From NCBI GenBank assembly GCA_900316115.1, contig ONBN01000021.1:1-35759 (forward strand): a stretch of DNA of 35,759 bases. The letters are read 5' to 3'. Each line of letters opens with the position of its first letter. The first letter of the stretch is position 1. Position numbers and translations under genes: made by a program. Source of the stretch: an uncultured Eubacteriales bacterium (lineage in GTDB: Bacteria > Bacillota > Clostridia > Lachnospirales > Lachnospiraceae). This document shows positions 1 through 7,735 of this stretch, piece by piece. The notes beneath the pieces were generated by a model that saw only the letters and a list, made by a program, of their open reading frames with translations, searched no databases and was not told where the DNA came from.

Positions 1-30
1 TTTTAATCATTACGGAAGATGATTTGAGTC

Positions 31-56
31 AAAAAATGCCCTGCATTCACAGGGCA
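31..56 (-). terminator. Intrinsic terminator downstream of the signal peptidase II-like gene
   Basis: A perfect 7-bp stem (TGCCCTG at 37-43 pairing with CAGGGCA at 50-56, 6-base loop) is followed on the minus strand by six T residues (31-36). It lies about 27 bases past the stop codon of the lspA-like gene, the expected place for a factor-independent terminator of that transcript. Confidence 0.8.
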
Positions 57-82
57 AATCTTTTGATTATTTCGGGACATTT

Positions 83-613
83 TCATTTTTGCTTGACACA
101 GTTTTTTTCAATTTTTTTATTATTTTTTATTTTTCTAATTTTTCCTGCTCTTTTTTTATGGGACGGCAGAAAACCAGCCACAAGCCATAATCCTGTTCCT
201 GCCAGAATGCAGAAATCAGACAGATTAAAAACCAGCCTTTTCAGCTTCTTATTGTTGGTGCGAAAACTGATATAATCTGTTACATAGCCCTTTTCCCGCC
301 GATCCATATAATTGGACAGACCGCCGCCCATAACCATGCCAAGTCCGATCCTGCCAAGGGCAGGCTTCTTCTGAACGCTCTGGCGAAGATATTCCCCTGC
401 AGCAGCCCCAAGTGCTGCTGCAGAGATATCCTGACAGTTCTTTTTATCTTTACCGCCTATACCAAGAGCCATGCCCTTATTATGGCAATTACGCAGATAT
501 ATCCGCCCTCCAAGGATTTCCTTTCTGGTACCCTGAAGGATATTGCTGTCTACCTGTTCTTTTATTTTTTCATCCAGCAGGTAAATCCATGCTGTCAGTC
601 CAAGTCCGGTCAT
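83..613 (-). CDS. lspA: Divergent signal peptidase II (LspA) family protein
   Basis: LspA is the membrane aspartyl protease that removes signal peptides from prolipoproteins. The 176-residue product keeps the family signature in order: an LLDEKIK segment near residue 12, HNKGMALG near 44-51, GGGLSNYMDR near 96-105 with Asp104, TDYISF near 112-117, and FNLSD at 129-133 with Asp133. Asp104 and Asp133 match the two catalytic aspartates. It is unusual: the first membrane segment is only about 12 residues, the middle ones are weakly hydrophobic and Ala/Gly-rich, and the C-terminus is a long Lys-rich tail. Extending the frame upstream meets a stop with no ATG, GTG or TTG, and GAAGG sits just before this ATG, so the short N-terminus appears genuine. 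It may be a diverged paralogue rather than the main LspA. Confidence 0.68.
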   Translation of the reverse strand: MTGLGLTAWIYLLDEKIKEQVDSNILQGTRKEILGGRIYLRNCHNKGMALGIGGKDKKNCQDISAAALGAAAGEYLRQSVQKKPALGRIGLGMVMGGGLSNYMDRREKGYVTDYISFRTNNKKLKRLVFNLSDFCILAGTGLWLVAGFLPSHKKRAGKIRKIKNNKKIEKNCVKQK

Positions 614-692
614 ATCTGCCTTCTTCCCGGGATCTGTCCCCTTGTCATACCCAACATTATCTTATGTAATGCGACTGTAGTAACTGTAAGTT

Positions 693-1214
693 TTACTCCT
701 GTGTATCCTCAGCAGGTGTCTCTGTCTCCGGTGCGCTCTCTTCTGCAGCTTCCTCAGAAGCCTCTGCTACAGTCTCTTCTGCTGGTGCTTCCTCTTCCGG
801 TACTTCCTCTGCGGAAGCCTCTGCAGCTACTTCCTCATCCGGCTCCGGATTCGGGCATGCAGTTCCACAGAATGGACAGAATGCAACGTCTTTGTCTACT
901 GCACGCTTACAGGACGGGCAGATCTTACGTCCTTTCAGGTCTGCTGCTGCATCCTTGTACTCTGTGATTGCATCCTGATGCTGACGGATCTCCTGGCAAA
1001 GATTCTGAAGCTCTTCATCCAGCTCTGCCCCTTCGCAGTAACGGCTGTAAATAAGATTGCCGATGTCGCTTTTCAGTTTCTCGATCATATGCTCCTCACC
1101 AGATACCTTGCTCTGGATTTTCTGTGTTTCATAGATCTGTCCAGCCTTCTTACTCAGATCCTTAGTTGTCCTTGTCAGTGTTTCACTTAAACCATCAAAA
1201 AAACCTTTTCTCAT
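693..1214 (-). CDS. Zinc-ribbon domain protein with acidic Ala/Glu-rich tail
   Basis: The 173-residue protein has an N-terminal helical, probably coiled-coil region (about 1-95) rich in Lys, Glu and Gln. A zinc ribbon of two CPxC knuckles (CPSC and CPFC, 11 residues apart) follows, then a roughly 55-residue low-complexity tail of Glu, Ala and Pro. No enzyme motif is visible; such proteins are common and uncharacterised in Clostridia. The start is placed at MRKGFF because AGGAG lies 7 bases upstream. An in-frame ATG 33 bases earlier falls just downstream of a TATAAT-like stretch and has no ribosome binding site. The gene follows clpX by about 130 bases and probably has its own promoter near 1255-1265. 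Function unknown. Confidence 0.75.
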   Translation of the reverse strand: MRKGFFDGLSETLTRTTKDLSKKAGQIYETQKIQSKVSGEEHMIEKLKSDIGNLIYSRYCEGAELDEELQNLCQEIRQHQDAITEYKDAAADLKGRKICPSCKRAVDKDVAFCPFCGTACPNPEPDEEVAAEASAEEVPEEEAPAEETVAEASEEAAEESAPETETPAEDTQE

Positions 1215-1342
1215 AACGCATTTCTCCTTTTCTTTTATTTGCTGCATGATTATATATTATAATACCAGGTCTGGATGTCCCCCAAAAGCCCCCTGTCCGT
1301 CACATCAGGCTCCAAAGGTAATCGTCCCGGCCAGCTGCCATC

Positions 1343-2851
1343 TCAGGCAAGCAGAGGTACTTCCTGCCCTCTAAGGAGGATCCTTGGGCCTCCATTGTCG
1401 TCTATATATTCTTTTGTAATGATCACCTGTCCAATGCTGTCATCCTTAGGGATCTCATACATGATATCCAGCATGTACTCTTCCAGGATAGCTCGCAGGC
1501 CTCTGGCTCCAGTGTTGCGCTCCAATGCTCTGGCAGCAATGGAATGCAGTGCTCCGTCTTCAAACTCCAGACGTACCTCATCCATAGCCAGAAGCTTCTG
1601 ATACTGCTTCAGGATGGCATTCTTAGGCTCACGCAGGATCTCTACCAGCATGTCCTCATTCAGTCCGTCTAATGTAAAGATCACCGGCAGACGGCCGATA
1701 AATTCAGGGATCATCCCGAAATTACGGATATCCTCTACCGTTACTTTTGAAAGTATATGCGGATCTTTATCGTATTTGTCCTTCAGATCTGCATAAAATC
1801 CAATGGAAGCCTGCTTGTTCAGCCTCTCCTTGATGATCTCATCCAGATCCGGGAATGCTCCGCCGCATATAAACAGGATATTCTTGGTATTCACAGTCAC
1901 CATAGGTACCATGGCATTCTTGCTGTTGGCTCCTACCGGTACTTCCACCTGACTGCCTTCTAACAGCTTCAGCAGTCCCTGCTGAACAGCTTCTCCGCTT
2001 ACATCTCTCTGGTTTGCGTTCTTCTTCTTTGCGATCTTGTCGATCTCATCAATGAAGATAATGCCGTGCTCTGCCTTCTCTACATCATTGTCCGCTGCTG
2101 CTAAAAGCTTAGACACAACACTCTCAATATCGTCACCGATATATCCGGCTTCTGTAAGAGAGGTGGCATCTGCAATGGCAAGCGGTACATCCAGAAGTCT
2201 GGCCAGAGTCTTTACAAGATAGGTCTTGCCGCAACCGGTAGGTCCGATCATCAACATGTTGGACTTCTCGATCTCCACATCGTCTTTGATGTCTGATGCT
2301 ACTCTCTTATAGTGGTTATATACTGCCACTGACATAACTTTCTTTGCTTTCTCCTGACCGATCACATATTCGTCCAGGGTGGCTTTGATCTTATGAGGTG
2401 CAGGGATCTTCTTCAGATCCAGTGCAGGCTTTGTCTCCTGAGCTGCCTTTTTCTTACGGATCTTCCTGGGCTGTGGTCCCATATTCAGGTTCCCAAGATC
2501 GATCATGCTGACTCCCGGCATATTCAGAAGGTCGCCATAGTTCATATTGCTGTTGTTGATCTGACTGTTCATGGTGTTAAAGCTTTTCTGCATACAGTCT
2601 GTGCAGATATGTATATCGTTCGGAAGTTCGATCATCTTCCCTGCCTGGCTTTCAGGACGGCGGCACAGAAAACAGAAGTGCTCATATCCGTCTTCCTGGT
2701 CATCTGCGCCCACTCCGGCGCCTGTGTTGGATGCTGATGCTGCAGATGAGTCAACTGTTTTGGATGGGTCAGTTGTATTGGCTGCTGTGTCCTTGTCTCC
2801 GGCAGTGTCTACTTCTCTAAAATCTTCGTAATCGTCAATATGTTGTGACAT
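1343..2851 (-). CDS. clpX: ATP-dependent Clp protease ATP-binding subunit ClpX
   Basis: ClpX is a hexameric AAA+ unfoldase that feeds substrates to ClpP. Numbered from the chosen start (502 residues), the protein has a Cys4 zinc-binding domain (CxxC at 60-63 and 83-86), Walker A GPTGCGKT at 203-210, the pore-loop motif AGYIGDD, Walker B IIFIDEID near 264-271, an IGF tripeptide in QASIGFY that matches the ClpP-docking loop, and the GRLPVIF segment. It is longer than the usual 410-430 residues, mainly from a roughly 50-residue acidic Ser/Thr/Asp-rich extension before the zinc domain. The start is MSQHID: AAAGGA lies 6-7 bases upstream, and the earlier in-frame ATG overlaps the -10 promoter box. 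No clpP or tig neighbour lies beside it. Confidence 0.95.
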   Translation of the reverse strand: MSQHIDDYEDFREVDTAGDKDTAANTTDPSKTVDSSAASASNTGAGVGADDQEDGYEHFCFLCRRPESQAGKMIELPNDIHICTDCMQKSFNTMNSQINNSNMNYGDLLNMPGVSMIDLGNLNMGPQPRKIRKKKAAQETKPALDLKKIPAPHKIKATLDEYVIGQEKAKKVMSVAVYNHYKRVASDIKDDVEIEKSNMLMIGPTGCGKTYLVKTLARLLDVPLAIADATSLTEAGYIGDDIESVVSKLLAAADNDVEKAEHGIIFIDEIDKIAKKKNANQRDVSGEAVQQGLLKLLEGSQVEVPVGANSKNAMVPMVTVNTKNILFICGGAFPDLDEIIKERLNKQASIGFYADLKDKYDKDPHILSKVTVEDIRNFGMIPEFIGRLPVIFTLDGLNEDMLVEILREPKNAILKQYQKLLAMDEVRLEFEDGALHSIAARALERNTGARGLRAILEEYMLDIMYEIPKDDSIGQVIITKEYIDDNGGPRILLRGQEVPLLA

Positions 2852-2884
2852 ATTCTTTCCTTTCTGTGGTTGTATTCCATTTGG

Positions 2885-2914
2885 ATTATAACACATCTTT
2901 TCCCACTATTGAAA
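2885..2914 (-). promoter_or_regulatory. Sigma-A-type promoter of clpX
   Basis: On the minus strand a perfect TATAAT -10 box (2885-2890) is preceded by TTTCAA (2909-2914) with an 18-base spacer (or TTCAAT with 17). Transcription would start around 2878, about 27 bases before the clpX start. This rules out the longer in-frame start, whose ATG overlaps the -10 box. Confidence 0.75.
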
Positions 2915-2920
2915 TAAAGT

Positions 2921-2958
2921 TTTTATAAAGTCCGGGGTGGGAGGGGTTCACCACCCCG
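2921..2958 (-). terminator. Probable terminator hairpin downstream of the HPr gene
   Basis: An 8-bp perfect GC-rich stem (CGGGGTGG at 2933-2940 and CCACCCCG at 2951-2958) with a 10-base loop lies 20 bases after the HPr stop on the minus strand. The following sequence is T/A-rich but not a clean T run, so it is weaker than a textbook terminator. It separates HPr transcription from the clpX promoter. Confidence 0.55.
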
Positions 2959-2978
2959 AAATAATGATCGTGGATGTT

Positions 2979-3236
2979 TTATGCCATTGTATCTAAAAAT
3001 GCCTGCAGGCCTTCTTTGGCGGCGTCTTCGTCCGGGCCTTCTATGGAGATTTCCACCTGGTCGCCGCAGCGAAGTCCCATTCCCATAATTGCGATCAGGT
3101 TTGTGGCTGATGCTTTCCTATCGCCTTTTTGGAGCTGTATCCTGCTGTCATATTTTTTCGCTTCTTTCACAAGCATTCCTGCCGGTCTGGCATGGATTCC
3201 TGCCGGGTCTTTAATGGTATATAATATTTTCTTCAT
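2979..3236 (-). CDS. HPr-family phosphocarrier protein lacking the regulatory serine
   Basis: HPr carries phosphate from enzyme I to the sugar-specific EIIA proteins of the PTS. This 85-residue protein has full HPr length and the active-site motif GIHARPA with His15. A gap-free alignment recalled against Bacillus and E. coli HPr puts Asn at position 46 (segment SATNLIAIMGMG), where Firmicute HPr usually has the Ser phosphorylated by HPr kinase for catabolite control. It should still accept phosphate at His15 but not at Ser46. It is monocistronic, with AGGAGG six bases before the ATG and a hairpin after the stop. No ptsI or EII genes are nearby, so it may be a second, non-catabolite-repression HPr. 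Confidence 0.88.
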   Translation of the reverse strand: MKKILYTIKDPAGIHARPAGMLVKEAKKYDSRIQLQKGDRKASATNLIAIMGMGLRCGDQVEISIEGPDEDAAKEGLQAFLDTMA

Positions 3237-3410
3237 GTTCTGCCTCCTGCATTGATATTTCTATTTTTTCCGGAAACGGATTTTCCATACATTCCGTTTT
3301 TAAATATCATTCTGAAATAACTGCTGCAGGATATACTAAGAGCCGCCGTAACGTATCTGAAGCCCAGATCCGCTACAGCAGCTCGCATAAAATAATCTAT
3401 TGGTATAATA

Positions 3411-3437
3411 GTGTTGGGAGATAACTTGCCCCAACAC
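3411..3437 (-). terminator. Hairpin after the htrA stop, possible terminator
   Basis: A perfect 8-bp stem (GTGTTGGG at 3411-3418 and CCCAACAC at 3430-3437) with an 11-base loop begins 15 bases past the htrA stop on the minus strand. Only a mixed TATTATACC follows, with no T run. The position fits transcription termination or 3'-end protection. The 170 bases between it and the HPr start hold no gene that I can see. Confidence 0.45.
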
Positions 3438-3451
3438 CATATATTTAATGA

Positions 3452-4963
3452 TCAGGCGTTATTTTGTCCCTGGCTGTCTCTGGATCCAAGGGTAACACTG
3501 ATGGTCTGCTCTTTATATTCTCCGTTATCCGGTCGTGCAACTATCACATCTACCGTTTCGCCGGCGGTATAGTAAGACAGCTTATCTACCAGGTCTGAAC
3601 GGCCACTGACGCTTTGTCCGTCAAACTTCACAATAATATCGTTTCTCTGGATACCGGCCTGCTCTGCTGCACCGCCTGGTGTTACCCGCATTACAAAAGC
3701 ACCGGACGGCATATTGTACATCTGAATGGCAACGGTGGTAAGATCTGTCACCTCCACATCCAGATATCCTGCCTTAGAGGAATCTGATACTTTATCCCTT
3801 GTCTTACGGTTCATAAGTTCTTCCAGAATAGGCTGGGCCTCTGAAATAGGGATCGCATATCCTGTGCCTTCCACATCACTGGATGCATATTTTGCACAAT
3901 TGATGCCGATCAGTTCACCCTTCATGTTCAAAAGAGCACCACCACTGTTACCAGGATTGATAGCTGCATCTGTCTGGATCAGGTTGGAGGCTGTGCTTCC
4001 ACCTTCCAAAGTAATGGTACGGTTCAGGGCGCTTACCCATCCGGATGTAACAGTCTGCCCATAACCAAGGGCATTTCCTATGGCAACTACCTGTTCACCT
4101 ACCACAAGATCATCCGAACTGCCCAGCTGGGCAATCTTGATCTCACTCATGGTATCTTCCGGGATGTCTTTCTTCTCCACAGCGATCACTGCAAGGTCAT
4201 TCGTCTCATCTGTTCCTTTGATCTTTGCAGACACCGCATCATCAATATTAATATCTCCGTCACCACTGGCTACATTCCTTGTCTCCTGCTCTGCATTCAC
4301 CACATCGTCCCCGATAAAGCACACGCTTAAAGTTGTGGCACCCTCGATCACATGATTGTTAGTAGCGATCAGAAGTTCATCATCATTCTCTCCTACAATG
4401 ATCCCGGAACCACTGCCTGTGCTTGGATATTCCATGCCATAACCGAAAAAGCTTGTGATCTCCTGAATACTTACAGAAGTAATGGCTACTACGGAAGGCA
4501 TGGTGGCTTTTGCCACTGCTGCAACTGCCCCTTTCTCATTGGCGGTATCCAGCACTGAAGAAGTATCTGTGGTGTTGTCCGAAGTCGTCTCCGGTACAGA
4601 CTCTGTAGTGGACACTTTGGTATCTGCCGTTGATGTTGTTCCAAGATATTTTCGTGACAGGATATTGGTTGCCTGGAAAACAGTTCCTGCCACCAGTCCA
4701 AATACCACTGCCAGTGCAATCGTAGAGGCCAGTTTTTTCTTAAAAGGTACAGGTTTCCTGTCCTTTGTCTCGGTCTTTACCTTGCTGCTATCCTCTTCAT
4801 TTTTATCATCATTGGAATTTTCCTGATCTGTATGCTGTTCTTCATGGAACTGATAATGCCCGTATTGTGGTCTTTTATAGTGATAGGTTACATCACCGGA
4901 GCTGTCATTTTCTGTATTTTCCTGGGAATCCGTTCCCCAGTTTCTCTCCTCGTCCATATCCAT
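3452..4963 (-). CDS. htrA: Membrane-anchored HtrA/DegP-type serine protease with PDZ domain
   Basis: HtrA proteases degrade or refold damaged secreted proteins at the cell surface. The 503-residue protein has a long charged cytoplasmic N-terminus (1-74), one membrane span (about 76-97), a Ser/Thr-rich linker, a trypsin-like domain and one C-terminal PDZ domain (about 395-490). The catalytic triad is visible as His204 in TNNHVIEG, Asp256 in NDLAVI and Ser340 in GNSGGAL. The single span without a cleavable signal peptide places the protease domain outside the membrane. AAGGGAG precedes two close ATGs (codons 1 and 3), and the second has the more usual spacing, so the true start may be six bases later. 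It is probably transcribed alone. Confidence 0.92.
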   Translation of the reverse strand: MDMDEERNWGTDSQENTENDSSGDVTYHYKRPQYGHYQFHEEQHTDQENSNDDKNEEDSSKVKTETKDRKPVPFKKKLASTIALAVVFGLVAGTVFQATNILSRKYLGTTSTADTKVSTTESVPETTSDNTTDTSSVLDTANEKGAVAAVAKATMPSVVAITSVSIQEITSFFGYGMEYPSTGSGSGIIVGENDDELLIATNNHVIEGATTLSVCFIGDDVVNAEQETRNVASGDGDINIDDAVSAKIKGTDETNDLAVIAVEKKDIPEDTMSEIKIAQLGSSDDLVVGEQVVAIGNALGYGQTVTSGWVSALNRTITLEGGSTASNLIQTDAAINPGNSGGALLNMKGELIGINCAKYASSDVEGTGYAIPISEAQPILEELMNRKTRDKVSDSSKAGYLDVEVTDLTTVAIQMYNMPSGAFVMRVTPGGAAEQAGIQRNDIIVKFDGQSVSGRSDLVDKLSYYTAGETVDVIVARPDNGEYKEQTISVTLGSRDSQGQNNA

Positions 4964-5051
4964 CTGCTCCCTTCTGTATCATAAAAAAAGTGTAACAATG
5001 AAATGTGTTTAATCTGTGATGGATATTTTAAAAAACGGTGACAGAAACAAA

Positions 5052-5975
5052 CTATTCTTTCCTTTTCCAATATTCCCGGTTCATCGTACACTTAAGAATC
5101 ATTTTCGGGGACAGCTTCCTGTAGTCCTTCCCCATCTTGTACCCCAGGTACTTGCTTCCGCTTTGGAATACCAGCTGTGGGATCAGCCATATATGTCTGC
5201 TTTTCACCAGATATCCAAGAGTCTGCTTTACCAGCTTCATCCCTTCTCCTTCGGAAGGAACCGACTCAAAGATCTCCGGATGCTCTGCCTGGGACACCCC
5301 AAGGTCAAAATTCCTGTGGAACTGCTGGCTGCAGGAATAATTGTGGGAATGGTACACACGTGCATCTGCCTGATATGCGATCCCATATCCTTTCTTAGCC
5401 ATGCTGCCAGCATAGATCATATCCTCATTAAAAATGGCATGATCCACAAAACCACCTATCTGTGTGTAGATCTTTTTGTTGTAGGCAGCACATACATTGG
5501 AGCAGAAATATGTCTTGATCCCATATCTTCCTGTATCCTTTTCCCATTTTACGGAAGAAACTGCCGGATAATTAAATGATCTGGTATAGCATTCTATAAA
5601 ACGGCAATCCTGCTTTGGAAGCTGTCTGGCATAGGCTGCGCCAATTCTTTCATCTGCCTCCAGCGGCTTTAAAAGATGCTCCACCAGATATTCATCTGCC
5701 GGAAGTGCATCCTGTGTCATAAAAATCATAAAGTCAGCATCCGACAGTTCTGCTGCCTTTTTCCTGGTGCCGCCATGGTCGAAATCAGCCTTTTGAAGAT
5801 GGTGAACCTCCAACTGTCCGAATTCTTTTTCCCATTCAGGCTTCCAGCCGCTTTCCTCTGTATTCATCACAAGTATTTTGTGAACCGGCCTTGTCTGCTG
5901 ATCCAGCTTTTTCAGAAGCTGGTAAAAATCATTTCCCGGATGATATGTGGGAATGATCACATCTACGTTCTTCAT
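5052..5975 (-). CDS. Family 2 glycosyltransferase, rhamnosyltransferase-like
   Basis: A GT-A fold glycosyltransferase of 307 residues that probably adds one sugar, perhaps rhamnose, to a lipid-linked cell-surface glycan in the cytoplasm. It opens with the GT2 signature VDVIIPTYHPGNDF and QQTRPVHKILVMNT, has the FDHGGTRKKAA segment typical of RfbF/RgpF-like rhamnosyltransferases, a nucleotide-sugar site in FMTQDALPAD (TQDA instead of a strict DxD), and FNEDMIYAGSMAKKGY as the acceptor-side ED motif. The start is the internal MKNVDV, with GGGAAAGGA about 7 bases upstream. The upstream in-frame ATG would add 31 residues encoded across a duplicated leader and lacks a binding site. The exact sugar cannot be told from sequence. 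Confidence 0.85.
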   Translation of the reverse strand: MKNVDVIIPTYHPGNDFYQLLKKLDQQTRPVHKILVMNTEESGWKPEWEKEFGQLEVHHLQKADFDHGGTRKKAAELSDADFMIFMTQDALPADEYLVEHLLKPLEADERIGAAYARQLPKQDCRFIECYTRSFNYPAVSSVKWEKDTGRYGIKTYFCSNVCAAYNKKIYTQIGGFVDHAIFNEDMIYAGSMAKKGYGIAYQADARVYHSHNYSCSQQFHRNFDLGVSQAEHPEIFESVPSEGEGMKLVKQTLGYLVKSRHIWLIPQLVFQSGSKYLGYKMGKDYRKLSPKMILKCTMNREYWKRKE

Positions 5976-6006
5976 CTTTTTTCCTTTCCCATTGAGATTA
6001 AAAATT

Positions 6007-6070
6007 GAGGTAAAAAGAGCTGCTGTATAAATACATTTGAGATAAAAAGGGCTGCTGCACAAATACATTT
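6007..6070. repeat. Tandem duplication of a 32-bp unit in the GT2 leader
   Basis: Bases 6007-6038 and 6039-6070 are direct tandem copies, identical at 28 of 32 positions; all four differences are transitions. The pair lies about 30 bases upstream of the GT2 start at 5975, in the untranslated leader on the minus strand. The two copies contain no stable hairpin or clear promoter. Confidence 0.85.
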
Positions 6071-6151
6071 GTCAGGAATAATACACGGTCTGTCTAAGAA
6101 TGTATATCTATTCGCTGCAGATGTTTTATGCAACAGCCTGCATATTATTTA

Positions 6152-7690
6152 TTAGGCGCCTTCTACGCTTTCATAATCCACGATCACTTCATCCTGGATC
6201 ACATCACCGCCAGCATCTCCTCCTCCAGTGTCACCGCCGGTTCCAGGATCTACATAATCACCGCCTCCGGTATTATCTCCGCCACTGTTATCGCCTCCGC
6301 CGGTATTATCTCCACCGGTTCCAGGATCTACGTAATCACCGCCTCCGGTGTTATCGCTTCCGCCGGTATTATCTCCACCGGTTCCAGGATCTACATAATC
6401 ACCGCCTCCGGTATTACCGCCGCTGTTATCTCCTCCACCAGTAGTATCCCCACCGGTAGTACCGCCGCTGTTCGGATCCGAATAACCGCCGCTTCCGTTG
6501 TCCCAGGCATTGCCGCCGCTTCCGTCGTCCTGCCAGAAGAACTCATTATTACCTGTACCATCATCCTCGCTGACTGCAGGAGCCTCATCCTGAAGCTTGT
6601 CAGCGCCTCCTACGATAGCAACGATCTTGGCACTTGCATCAATAATATTCTGAGAAGGTGTATAATTCTCGGAAGAACCATACAGGAACTCATGAAGCTG
6701 CTTTACGTTAGACTCCAGGGAGTCCGCTACAATAATACTTCCTCTTGCATTGGAGAACTTGTAATTGAAGGGGAAACCTGTAGTCTGATCCACATGATAT
6801 CCAAGAAGTGTTGGAATCATATTCAGGATCTCGGTCTTGGTAAGGGATGTTTCCACCATTGGGAACACCTCATCCATAATATTGAAAATAGTAGTCAGAC
6901 CGGCTTTCTTCAGCTTCTGGGTCAACATCTGAATCACCTTACGCTGACGCTCTGTACGTCCCATATCCAGGCTGGCTGTATAGCGGATACGGCAGTAAGA
7001 AGTAACCTGCACACCATTCAAATGGTAAATATTGTAAATCGCTTCCTCATCTTCAGGCTTAGGATCCGGAAGTTCTACCGGTGTATATTCCTTATCTGTT
7101 TCCTCTGATGTTTCTTTACAGTAACTGTTCATATGAACCATCTCTGCATAGGAAAGAGGGATCTCCAGGCCGCCAACTGCGTCCACTGCTGCAGTCAGTG
7201 CATTAAAATCTACAGTAGCATAATCCGTAATATTCAGATCCAGGTTGGTATTCAGCATGGAAATAGCCTGCTCCGGACCACCGTATGCATAAGCTGCATT
7301 TGCCTTGGCATAAGTACCATTGCCAATATTCAGAAGTGTATCACGGTAAATAGATACCAGACGTACCTCCTGTGTATCATTGTTAATGCTGGCAATGATC
7401 ATGGTATCGCTGTTCTCAGAACCCAAAGAAGCATTCTTGGATCTGTGGTCAATACCGAACAGTGCATATGTTCTGTAGCCTGTCATCTTGGGAGCTGTGT
7501 CATTGGTAACTATCTTGGAATCATCGAAAGCTGCCTGTTCGCCGGAAGATTCTGTTACTTTGTTCTTTACAAGCTTGTCCATCCTGGCTGAAATCTGTCC
7601 ATACACATACAGCCCGCCGATAAACAGCAGAAGAACAATGATCTCAATTGCGAAGAGGATTCTCTTCTTCTTTTTTCCTTTTCCTGCCAT
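6152..7690 (-). CDS. LytR-CpsA-Psr (LCP) family glycopolymer ligase with Gly/Asp-rich repeat tail
   Basis: LCP enzymes transfer undecaprenyl-pyrophosphate-linked glycopolymers onto peptidoglycan outside the membrane. The 512-residue protein has a Lys-rich start, one membrane span (about 11-31) and an extracellular LCP domain (about 72-290). The domain includes LFGIDHR, SDTMIIASI, the Arg of SIYRDT near 116, and RIRYTASLDMGRTERQR, the arginine-rich pyrophosphate-binding region. Residues about 375-500 are a low-complexity tail dominated by Gly, Asp, Thr and Asn, with three copies of GGGDYVDPGTGGD. It follows the sugar-phosphate transferase gene by 45 bases and is probably cotranscribed, which suits a ligase for the glycan made by this locus. 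GAAGGGA precedes the start. Confidence 0.9.
   Translation of the reverse strand: MAGKGKKKKRILFAIEIIVLLLFIGGLYVYGQISARMDKLVKNKVTESSGEQAAFDDSKIVTNDTAPKMTGYRTYALFGIDHRSKNASLGSENSDTMIIASINNDTQEVRLVSIYRDTLLNIGNGTYAKANAAYAYGGPEQAISMLNTNLDLNITDYATVDFNALTAAVDAVGGLEIPLSYAEMVHMNSYCKETSEETDKEYTPVELPDPKPEDEEAIYNIYHLNGVQVTSYCRIRYTASLDMGRTERQRKVIQMLTQKLKKAGLTTIFNIMDEVFPMVETSLTKTEILNMIPTLLGYHVDQTTGFPFNYKFSNARGSIIVADSLESNVKQLHEFLYGSSENYTPSQNIIDASAKIVAIVGGADKLQDEAPAVSEDDGTGNNEFFWQDDGSGGNAWDNGSGGYSDPNSGGTTGGDTTGGGDNSGGNTGGGDYVDPGTGGDNTGGSDNTGGGDYVDPGTGGDNTGGGDNSGGDNTGGGDYVDPGTGGDTGGGDAGGDVIQDEVIVDYESVEGA
6225..6480. repeat. In-frame DNA repeats encoding the Gly/Asp-rich LCP tail
   Basis: About 250 bases made of short degenerate repeats. 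The most obvious unit is roughly 38 bp (around 6236, 6317 and 6380) and encodes the DYVDPGTGGD motif, separated by variable CC-GCC-GGT-ATT type triplets. All unit lengths keep the reading frame. Such repeats are prone to copy-number change by slippage or recombination, which would alter tail length without breaking the gene. Confidence 0.8.
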
Positions 7691-7735
7691 ACTCTTTTCC
7701 CTTCTTGGTTATTCTGCATCCCTTAGTATTCTCTG

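Noticed and set aside
2852..2896. Longer clpX start adding 15 residues
   Set aside because: The earlier ATG overlaps the TATAAT box of the clpX promoter and has no ribosome binding site.
5976..6068. Longer start for the GT2 gene adding 31 residues
   Set aside because: The extension crosses the 32-bp duplication, has no GT2 similarity, and a good ribosome binding site sits before the internal ATG.
6225..6480. Repeats resembling a CRISPR array
   Set aside because: Units are degenerate, preserve the reading frame and encode a Gly/Asp-rich protein tail; there are no uniform spacers and no cas genes.
6128..7108. A 326-residue open frame on the plus strand
   Set aside because: It is antisense to the LCP gene and owes its length to the biased Gly/Asp repeat codons; it lacks a ribosome binding site and any recognisable domain.
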